DNA of 17,780 bases from an uncultured Oscillospiraceae bacterium (lineage in GTDB: Bacteria; Bacillota; Clostridia; Oscillospirales; Oscillospiraceae). The first letter of the stretch is position 1; each line of letters begins with the position of its first letter. Of this stretch, positions 12,529 through 17,780 are shown piece after piece. The stretch is from NCBI GenBank assembly GCA_944385595.1, contig CALWXY010000078.1, positions 1 through 17,780 of the forward strand, in the 5' to 3' direction. The notes beneath the pieces were generated by a model. That model made no database searches, was not told the origin of the DNA, and saw only the letters and a list, made by a program, of their open reading frames with translations. The position numbers and the translations under genes are program-made.

Positions 12529-13569
12529 ATGAGTATAAGCTATTCCGGCGGTGAGGCCGAGCAGGCCGTCACCCGCACCAGTATGCTGCCGGAGGACTCG
12601 AACGAGGGCTCGCTCCGCCCGCGCACCCTTTCGGAATACATAGGCCAGACCAAGGCCAAGGAGAACCTCTCGGTGTTCATCAAGGCCGCCAAAATGCGCG
12701 GCGAGCCGCTGGATCACGTCCTGCTCCACGGCCCCCCGGGCCTCGGTAAGACGACGCTCGCCTCCGTCATCGCAAACGAGATGTGCGTCAACATGCGCGT
12801 CACCTCCGGCCCCACCATCGAGAAGCCCGGCGACCTCGCCGCGCTGCTCACGAACCTCCAGGAGAACGACATCCTCTTTGTCGACGAGATTCACAGGCTC
12901 GATAGGGCGGTGGAGGAGATACTCTACCCCGCCATGGAGGACTACGCGATAGATATTATTATAGGTAAGGGTCCCTCGGCCAACTCCATAAGACTGGATC
13001 TGCCGCACTTCACCCTCATCGGCGCGACCACCCGCTCCGGCCAGCTCACCGCCCCGCTGCGCGACCGCTTCGGCGTGACGCTCCGGCTTGAGCTGTATAC
13101 GCCCGCCGAGCTTGCGGACATCGTGCGACGCAGCGCGGGCATACTCGGCATAGAGATAGAGCCGGAGGGCGCATGGGAGATAGCCTCGCGCTCGCGCGGC
13201 ACGCCCCGAATTGCAAACCGTATGCTGCGCCGCGTGCGCGACTTCGCGCAGGTCGAGGCCGACGGCGTGATTACCCGCCCGGTGGCCGACGCCGCGCTCA
13301 CAAGGCTCGAGGTCGACGCCAAGGGTCTCGACAATATCGACAGACTCATGCTGAGAAGCATAATCGAGTTCTACAAAGGCGGCCCTGTCGGACTTGAGAC
13401 CCTGGCCGCGACCATAAACGAGGAGGCCGTCACGCTTGAGGACGTGTACGAGCCGTATCTGCTGCAGCAGGGCTTCCTCACCAGAACGCCGCGCGGGCGC
13501 TGCGTGACGAGGAAAGCTTATGAGCACCTCGGAATAGAATATTATGGACAGCAGAGCATAGAAGACTGA
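12529..13569 (+). CDS. ruvB: Holliday junction branch migration helicase RuvB
   Basis: A 346-residue AAA+ ATPase that drives branch migration with RuvA. It opens with the usual SLRPRTLSEYIGQ segment. Walker A is GPPGLGKT at 68-75, Walker B LFVDEIH at 116-122, sensor 1 GATTR at 165-169 and the arginine-finger segment PLRDRFG near 176-182. The C-terminal winged-helix DNA-binding region runs from about 270 (GGPVGLETLAATINEE, GFLTRTPRGRCVT). Length is normal. The ATG at 12529 follows GGAGGTG. glmM begins 16 bases after its stop, probably in the same transcript. Confidence 0.97.
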   Translation: MSISYSGGEAEQAVTRTSMLPEDSNEGSLRPRTLSEYIGQTKAKENLSVFIKAAKMRGEPLDHVLLHGPPGLGKTTLASVIANEMCVNMRVTSGPTIEKPGDLAALLTNLQENDILFVDEIHRLDRAVEEILYPAMEDYAIDIIIGKGPSANSIRLDLPHFTLIGATTRSGQLTAPLRDRFGVTLRLELYTPAELADIVRRSAGILGIEIEPEGAWEIASRSRGTPRIANRMLRRVRDFAQVEADGVITRPVADAALTRLEVDAKGLDNIDRLMLRSIIEFYKGGPVGLETLAATINEEAVTLEDVYEPYLLQQGFLTRTPRGRCVTRKAYEHLGIEYYGQQSIED

Positions 13570-13585
13570 AATCGGAGGAATTCAA

Positions 13586-14941
13586 GTGGGAAAATACTTT
13601 GGCACCGACGGAATACGCGGCGTGGCCAACGAGGAGCTCGACGCCTCGCTGGCATTCAGAGTGGGGCAGGCGGCGGCAGCCGTGCTGTCCAAAAAGACCG
13701 AGGGCAAGCCCCTCTTCACCATAGGAAAGGACACCCGCATATCCGGCGATATGCTCGAGGCCGCAATCACCGCGGGCCTCTGCTCGGCGGGCGCGGATGT
13801 GATCAGCCTCGGCGTCATACCGACGCCGGCAGTTGCCTACATCACGAATGAGCACGGGGCCGACGCGGGCGTGGTTATATCCGCCTCGCACAACCCGTAT
13901 GAGCACAACGGCATAAAGATATTCAACACCAACGGCTTCAAGCTCTCGGACGATATAGAGAACGAGATAGAGTACTACATCGACCACCCCGAGGAGCTGA
14001 CGCTCAAGACCTACGACGGCATAGGCAACGTCGGCCGCCACAGCGAGCAGATGGTCGGCGGATACATAGAGCATATAGTGGGCTGCGCCGATAGTGAGAT
14101 AAAGGGACTCAAAGTCATAATCGACTGCGCCAACGGCGCCGCCAGCCGCACCGCCGCCGCCATATTCGGCAGCTTCGATATAGAGCTGGAGCTGATAAAG
14201 GATCAGCCCGACGGCGTGAACATCAACGACGAGTGCGGCTCCACCTCGCCGGAGTACCTGAGCCGCATGGTCGTCGCCGGCGGCTACGACGTCGGCATAG
14301 CCTTCGACGGCGACGCAGACCGCTGCATAATAGTCGACGAGAAGGGCGGCGTGGTCGACGGCGACAAGCAGATGGCCATCTGCGGCGTCGACATGATGCG
14401 CCGCGGCCGCCTGAAGAGCAATACCATAGTGGCGACGGTCATGTCTAACCTCGGCTTCCACGAGTACACCTCCAGCCGCGGGCTGAATGTCGAGTGCACG
14501 ACCGTGGGCGACAGATATGTCCTCGAGCGCATGCTTGAGAAGGATTATAACCTCGGCGGCGAGCAGTCCGGCCATATCATCTTCCTGGACGACGCCACCA
14601 CAGGCGACGGGCAGCTCGCGGCGGTGAAATTCCTGAGCCTGCTCAGCAGCAGCGGACGCAAGGTGTCCGAGCTGGTGGCGGAGATACCGAGCTTCCCGCA
14701 GGTGCTTGAGAACGTCCGTATAGCGGGCGGCAATCCGGCCAAAGAGGCGGTTATGGCAGACGCCCGTCTCGCCGGGCGCATATCGGAGCTGGAGAACAGC
14801 CTCGGTTCGCACGGCAGGATACTCGTGAGGCCGTCTGGCACGGAGCCTCTCATAAGAGTTATGATTGAGGCGGGAACCGACGAGCTGGCGCACAGCTGCG
14901 CCGCCTCGCTCTGCGAACTGATTGAAGAATTGACAAAATAG
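13586..14941 (+). CDS. glmM: Phosphoglucosamine mutase
   Basis: A 451-residue alpha-D-phosphohexomutase that converts glucosamine-6-phosphate to glucosamine-1-phosphate for UDP-GlcNAc and peptidoglycan. It begins with GKYFGTDGIRGVAN. The phosphorylated serine is Ser101 in ISASHNPYEHNGIK. The metal loop DGDADR is at 241-246, and the sugar-phosphate loop near the C-terminus reads RPSGTEPLIRVM. The GTG start at 13586 is supported by CGGAGG seven bases upstream and by the conserved family N-terminus. Its position after ruvB suggests co-transcription with the ruv genes. About 130 AT-rich bases without a clear terminator follow before the sigma-factor gene. Confidence 0.97.
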   Translation: MGKYFGTDGIRGVANEELDASLAFRVGQAAAAVLSKKTEGKPLFTIGKDTRISGDMLEAAITAGLCSAGADVISLGVIPTPAVAYITNEHGADAGVVISASHNPYEHNGIKIFNTNGFKLSDDIENEIEYYIDHPEELTLKTYDGIGNVGRHSEQMVGGYIEHIVGCADSEIKGLKVIIDCANGAASRTAAAIFGSFDIELELIKDQPDGVNINDECGSTSPEYLSRMVVAGGYDVGIAFDGDADRCIIVDEKGGVVDGDKQMAICGVDMMRRGRLKSNTIVATVMSNLGFHEYTSSRGLNVECTTVGDRYVLERMLEKDYNLGGEQSGHIIFLDDATTGDGQLAAVKFLSLLSSSGRKVSELVAEIPSFPQVLENVRIAGGNPAKEAVMADARLAGRISELENSLGSHGRILVRPSGTEPLIRVMIEAGTDELAHSCAASLCELIEELTK

Positions 14942-15016
14942 CCCTAATTATTTCCACAAATTGACAATATCCTCGCCGCCTACAGGGCAATTTTTAAAGA
15001 AATATTACAAATTGTC

Positions 15017-15045
15017 TTGACTTTAGCCGTGAAAAGCACTATAAT
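15017..15045 (+). promoter_or_regulatory. Sigma-A promoter of the SigH-like gene
   Basis: TTGACT (15017-15022) and TATAAT (15040-15045) are spaced 17 bases apart. The predicted transcript starts near 15052, about 20 bases before the ATG at 15073. Confidence 0.78.
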
Positions 15046-15072
15046 CTGCACATAAATATTTGATAGGAAATT

Positions 15073-15684
15073 ATGGATTATCTATCTGCAAACGATGACA
15101 AGCTACTGAAGATGGCCGAGCAGGGTGACAGCGCGGCGGAGGAGCAGCTGGTCAAGCGGTATAACCGTTTGGTGCGGCGCTGCGCCCGTCCGTTGTTTCT
15201 CTCAGGAGGCGATAGCGAGGATCTTATCCAGGAGGGCATGATGGGGCTTCTGTCCGCCATCCGGGATTATGACCCAAAGCTAAACGCCAGCTTTAAAACC
15301 TTTGCCGAGCTCTGCATAAAGCGCAGGCTCATTTCCGCGGTTAAATCTGCCTCAAGCCTGAAGCACATACCGCTTAACGACGGTGTGTCGCTTGACGAAG
15401 TCCTCTCTGAAGACAGTCATGCACAGCTTGCCGGAACGCAGTTTCTAAACACCCGCGTCCCGGAGGAGCAGGTTCTCGCCAGAGAGAGCCGGTCGGAGAT
15501 TGTATCAGCGTTTTCACAGTGTTTGTCAAAGCTGGAAAATCAAATACTCAGCCTGTACCTCGAAGGATGGTCATATCAGGAGATGGCCGAGCATACGGGC
15601 AAATCGGTGAAATCCATCGACAACGCTGTGCAGCGCATCCGGCGCAAACTGGCGCGGCAGCCAAACCTCAGCGATGACAGCTAA
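15073..15684 (+). CDS. Sigma-70 family factor, SigH (Spo0H)-like
   Basis: A 203-residue sigma factor containing regions 2 and 4 only. Region 2 spans about 24-92, with GDSEDLIQEGMMGLLSAIRDYDPK (core and -10 contacts) and FKTFAELCIKRRLISAVKSASSLKHIPLN. The last stretch closely resembles the same part of B. subtilis SigH. The linker 103-150 is variable. Region 4 (about 151-194) has LYLEGWSYQEMAEHTGKSVKSIDNAVQRIRRKL, the -35-binding helix-turn-helix. SigH directs early stationary-phase and sporulation genes. The gene is monocistronic-looking with its own promoter and AGGA-type ribosome binding site, and its base composition is less GC-rich than its neighbours. It is not in the usual SigH neighbourhood, so it could be a paralogue. 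Confidence 0.85.
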   Translation: MDYLSANDDKLLKMAEQGDSAAEEQLVKRYNRLVRRCARPLFLSGGDSEDLIQEGMMGLLSAIRDYDPKLNASFKTFAELCIKRRLISAVKSASSLKHIPLNDGVSLDEVLSEDSHAQLAGTQFLNTRVPEEQVLARESRSEIVSAFSQCLSKLENQILSLYLEGWSYQEMAEHTGKSVKSIDNAVQRIRRKLARQPNLSDDS

Positions 15685-15738
15685 AGCTGTTCGCAAATAA
15701 GTCCCCTTGGGGAAATTCTGTAAAAGAGAGGATTTAAA

Positions 15739-16017
15739 ATGTACGAAGACAAGACCCTAATCTGCAAAGAGTGCGGCAAAGAGTTCGTGTTCACTGCCGG
15801 CGAGCAGGAGTTTTACGCCGAGCGCGGCTTCCAGCACGACCCGCAGCGCTGCAAGGCCTGCCGTGACGCCCGCAAGAACGCTGCCCGCGGCCCCCGCGAG
15901 TACTTCACCGCCACCTGCGCCGCCTGCGGCGGCGAGGCCAAAGTTCCCTTCGAGCCGAAGAGCGACAGACCTGTCTACTGCAGCGACTGCTTCGCCAAGA
16001 TGAAGGAAGGCCGCTAA
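15739..16017 (+). CDS. Small double zinc-ribbon protein
   Basis: A 92-residue protein with four CxxC pairs forming two likely zinc sites: Cys9/Cys12 with Cys38/Cys41, and Cys60/Cys63 (CAACGG) with Cys81/Cys84. The first half (LICKECGKEFVFTAGEQEFYAERG) matches the zinc-ribbon family often annotated PF13451; the second half is a CxxC zinc ribbon resembling those in CxxC-repeat small proteins. Binding to nucleic acid or ribosomes is possible, but no function is established. GAGAGGA precedes the ATG. It is 54 bases after the sigma gene and is closed by a strong terminator, so it may be co-transcribed with it. Confidence 0.88.
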   Translation: MYEDKTLICKECGKEFVFTAGEQEFYAERGFQHDPQRCKACRDARKNAARGPREYFTATCAACGGEAKVPFEPKSDRPVYCSDCFAKMKEGR

Positions 16018-16026
16018 AATACCGTT

Positions 16027-16060
16027 AAAAAACACAGGGGCTTTGCCCCTGTGTTTTTTT
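16027..16060 (+). terminator. Rho-independent terminator after the zinc-ribbon gene
   Basis: AAAAAACACAGGGGC (16027-16041) pairs perfectly with GCCCCTGTGTTTTTT (16045-16059) around TTT and ends in a T-run. The A-run on the other side would let it work in both directions. Confidence 0.93.
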
Positions 16061-16087
16061 GCGCGTATTCCCACCGGAAAAATGGTG

Positions 16088-16116
16088 TTGAAATCGGGGA
16101 AATAAGCGGGTATAAT
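16088..16116 (+). promoter_or_regulatory. Sigma-A promoter of the DUF1858 gene
   Basis: TTGAAA (16088-16093) and TATAAT (16111-16116) are spaced exactly 17 bases apart. The start site would be near 16123, about 28 bases before the ATG at 16151. Confidence 0.82.
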
Positions 16117-16150
16117 GTATAGGACTCAGAGAACTTATGGAGGTAATCAA

Positions 16151-16357
16151 ATGATTGAAGTCAATAAAGATACCATCATTGCCGATATCATCGAGGAGGC
16201 GCCCCAGGCATTCGTGATGTTCCAGGCAATAGGCATGCACTGCATGGGCTGCGCCATGGCCAGCGGCGAGACCGTCGAGGAGGCCTGCGAGGTCCACGGC
16301 GTCAACGCCGACGAGTTCATCAAGAGCCTTAACGCGTTCATCGCCCAGCTGGGCTGA
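16151..16357 (+). CDS. DUF1858 / hybrid-cluster-protein-associated redox disulfide domain protein
   Basis: A 68-residue cytosolic protein that is a single domain: MIEVNKDTIIADIIEEAPQA, then the MHCMGC motif with Cys31 and Cys34, then SGETVEEACEVHGVNADEFI with Cys46. This is the pattern of the DUF1858/TIGR03980 family, named for a pair of redox-active cysteines and sometimes found with hybrid cluster protein. No hybrid-cluster gene is in this window. The ATG at 16151 follows GGAGGT at 16139-16144; an in-frame ATG at 16115 lies in the -10 box and is rejected. It has its own promoter and is followed by a terminator-like hairpin before trmK. Confidence 0.9.
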   Translation: MIEVNKDTIIADIIEEAPQAFVMFQAIGMHCMGCAMASGETVEEACEVHGVNADEFIKSLNAFIAQLG

Positions 16358-16364
16358 TATGGAA

Positions 16365-16396
16365 AAGAAAGCCGGGGCACCGGCTTTCTTTCGTTT
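16365..16396 (+). terminator. Terminator/attenuator between the DUF1858 gene and trmK
   Basis: AAGAAAGCCGG (16365-16375) pairs perfectly with CCGGCTTTCTT (16380-16390) around GGCA and is followed by TCGTTT. The T-run is short, so termination may be partial. This would allow read-through into trmK, for which no separate promoter is seen. Confidence 0.7.
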
Positions 16397-16406
16397 GGGA
16401 GGAATT

Positions 16407-17141
16407 ATGGAACTGACGCAGCTCTCGCCCCGGCTGGGGCTGATAGCCTCGCTGGTGACGCCGGGCGTTTCGCTCGCCGACGTCGGCACCGACCACGCCT
16501 ACCTGCCGACGGCGCTGCTGCTCGCGGGGAAAATCCGCTCCGCGGTCGCGACGGATATAAACCGCGGCCCGCTCTCAAGCGCTGCGGAGCACGCGCGCAG
16601 CGCCGGCGTTCTCGACAGGATGAGGATCGTGCTGTGCGACGGCCTCGCGCTCGTCGCGCCGGACGAGGCCGACGAGATAGTCATAGCCGGCATGGGCGGG
16701 GAGACCATGGCTGGCATACTCGCCGCCGCGCCGTGGACGAAGCGCGGCGCGCGGCTCATACTCCAGCCTCAGTCGAAGCTGCCGGAGCTGCGCCGGTGGC
16801 TGTACGAAAACGGATACCGCATAGACGGCGAGTACCTCGTGCGCGACGCCGGGCGCATCTATATGGTGATGACGGCGCGCGGCGGAAGCGCGCCGGTGCC
16901 GGATACGGCGGAGCTGTACGTCGGCGAGGCCCGGCTGCAGCGCAGCCGTGAGCTGTTCGGCGAATACCTGCGCGATGTGTCGCGCAAGCTCGAGCGCATA
17001 AGCCTCGCGCTGGAGCGCTCGGCGAGACCGGAGGATACGGAGCGGCTTCGGGAATATCGCGAGGCCGCCGCGGGTATAAATGAGATATTGACCAGAGGTG
17101 ATGACTTTGTACAAGGTAGCGCAGATAGCGGAATATTTTGA
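16407..17141 (+). CDS. trmK: tRNA (adenine-22-N1)-methyltransferase
   Basis: A 244-residue class I SAM-dependent methyltransferase of the COG2384 family that methylates A22 of tRNA. The SAM site is LADVGTDHAYLP (23-34), followed by acidic Asp50 (ATDIN), the motif IVIAGMGGETM (91-101) and LQPQSKLPELRRWL (119-132). The C-terminal third (about 165-240) is a coiled-coil-like helical domain, as in Bacillus TrmK. The ATG at 16407 follows GGGAGGAATT; an in-frame ATG at 16359 would read through the terminator hairpin and is rejected. Its 3' end overlaps the DUF34 gene by about 35 bases, the same pair order as yqfN-yqfO in B. subtilis. Confidence 0.94.
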   Translation: MELTQLSPRLGLIASLVTPGVSLADVGTDHAYLPTALLLAGKIRSAVATDINRGPLSSAAEHARSAGVLDRMRIVLCDGLALVAPDEADEIVIAGMGGETMAGILAAAPWTKRGARLILQPQSKLPELRRWLYENGYRIDGEYLVRDAGRIYMVMTARGGSAPVPDTAELYVGEARLQRSRELFGEYLRDVSRKLERISLALERSARPEDTERLREYREAAAGINEILTRGDDFVQGSADSGIF

Positions 17142-17780
17142 GCAGAAAGTCCCGAATGAGATGAAAATGGACTTCGACAACGTCGGCTTCCTCGCCGGAA
17201 GCGGCGATTGGGAGGTGAGCCGCGCGCTTGTTGCGCTCGATATCACCTCGGACGTCATAGACGAGGCAAAGGAGCTGGGCGCGCAGCTGATACTCTCGCA
17301 CCACCCGATGTTCTTCCAGCTCAAGACGGCCACGGACAGAACCGTCGAGGGCGCGAGACTGGTGCGCCTGCTGTCGGCGGGAATCGCGGCCATATGCCTG
17401 CACACGAATCTCGACTGCGCCCTCGGCGGGGTGAACGACGCGCTGATGCAGCGCCTCGGCATAGAGAGCCGCGGCATACTCGAGCCGGAGAAGACCCTGC
17501 CCAACGGCACGGCCTACGGCTGCGGCCGCTGGGGCGAGCTGGCGGAGCCGGAGAGCATGGAGAGCTTTCTCGGAAAAGTCAAAAGCAGCCTTGGCTGCAA
17601 CGGGCTGCGCTACCACGACGCCGGCATACCCGTGCGCCGCGTCGCCGTTTGCGGCGGCTCCGGCGGCAGCATGATTGGCGACGCGCGCCGCCACGGCTGC
17701 GACACGCTGGTCACCGCCGACGTGAATTACGACCAGTTCCTCGACGCCCGCGAGCTTGGGCTGAACATCATCGACGCCGA
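17107..17780 (+). CDS. DUF34/NIF3-family metal-binding protein (partial, C-terminus outside window)
   Basis: About 224 residues are visible. The N-terminal half of the metal-centred fold is recognisable: MDFDNVGFLAGSG, LILSHHPMFF with metal ligands His65-His66, and CLHTNLDCALGGVNDAL with Asp103. Following the partner-domain region, TADVNYDQFLDARELGLNIIDA corresponds to the family's TGDxKYHDxxDA segment. The remaining C-terminal ligands lie past the window. The family (B. subtilis YqfO, E. coli YbgI) is often labelled GTP cyclohydrolase type 2, but its true role is unsettled. Start choice: GAGG at 17095-17098 is eight bases before the TTG at 17107 but only two before an ATG at 17101, so TTG is preferred; the ATG would add MT. 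Confidence 0.9.
   Translation, partial: MYKVAQIAEYFEQKVPNEMKMDFDNVGFLAGSGDWEVSRALVALDITSDVIDEAKELGAQLILSHHPMFFQLKTATDRTVEGARLVRLLSAGIAAICLHTNLDCALGGVNDALMQRLGIESRGILEPEKTLPNGTAYGCGRWGELAEPESMESFLGKVKSSLGCNGLRYHDAGIPVRRVAVCGGSGGSMIGDARRHGCDTLVTADVNYDQFLDARELGLNIIDA

Noticed and set aside
12412..14893. Long minus-strand frames opposite ruvB and glmM (371 and 471 residues)
   Set aside because: They are mirror frames of well-identified genes; composition is Ala/Val/His-rich and no motifs are present.
14961..14986. Promoter at TTGACA 14961-14966
   Set aside because: There is no acceptable -10 at 16-18 bases; the TTGACT-N17-TATAAT at 15017 is far better.
14942..15016. Terminator after glmM using GCCCT/AGGGC and a T-run
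   Set aside because: The pairing is only five bases with a loop of more than 30 bases, too weak to call.

Overview
The window looks like chromosomal DNA of a GC-rich, endospore-related Clostridia (Oscillospiraceae-like) bacterium. The evidence is the gene set: S-layer homology (SLH) and SpoIID/LytB proteins, a SpoIIM-like protein beside xerD, a SigH-like sigma factor, a TIGR04086-type membrane protein beside yajC, and the trmK-DUF34 pair. Strong purine-rich ribosome binding sites and many TTG starts agree with this. The assignment is inference from gene content; no rRNA or species marker is present.

Layout. (1) 1-4180, minus strand: an SLH/SH3 exported protein cut by the window edge, a spacer with clustered palindromic repeats, an HD-domain phosphohydrolase, then the lysine/diaminopimelate genes asd-dapA-dapB, read from asd towards dapB. 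(2) 4279-8737, plus strand, divergent from asd: SpoIID/LytB-domain protein, queA and tgt (queuosine tRNA modification), then yajC from its own promoter. (3) 8756-11100: a four-helix TIGR04086-like membrane protein, an AT-rich control region, a SpoIIM-like membrane protein and xerD, closed by a strong terminator. (4) 11061-11310: a non-coding island of duplicated, highly structured repeats. (5) 11336-14941: ruvC-ruvA-ruvB (Holliday junction processing) followed closely by glmM (cell-wall precursor synthesis). (6) 15017-17780: SigH-like sigma factor, a small double zinc-ribbon protein, a DUF1858 redox-disulfide protein, trmK and a DUF34/NIF3-family gene that runs off the end.

How the genes fit together: most are housekeeping genes for envelope precursors (asd/dapA/dapB give diaminopimelate and lysine; glmM gives glucosamine-1-phosphate), envelope remodelling (SpoIID, SpoIIM-like, SLH protein), protein export (yajC), tRNA modification (queA, tgt, trmK) and recombination (xerD, ruvCAB). 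Several sigma-A-type promoters with exact 17-base spacing can be read directly.

No phage, CRISPR array, toxin-antitoxin pair or clear new multi-gene system is visible. The most unusual material is non-coding: a composite palindromic repeat family at two loci, one copy of which runs into the stop codon of the HD gene; an imperfectly duplicated terminator region between xerD and ruvC; three copies of a motif resembling the XerD arm of dif around the spoIIM-xerD promoter; and a terminator stem that also contains the ribosome binding site of the next gene.
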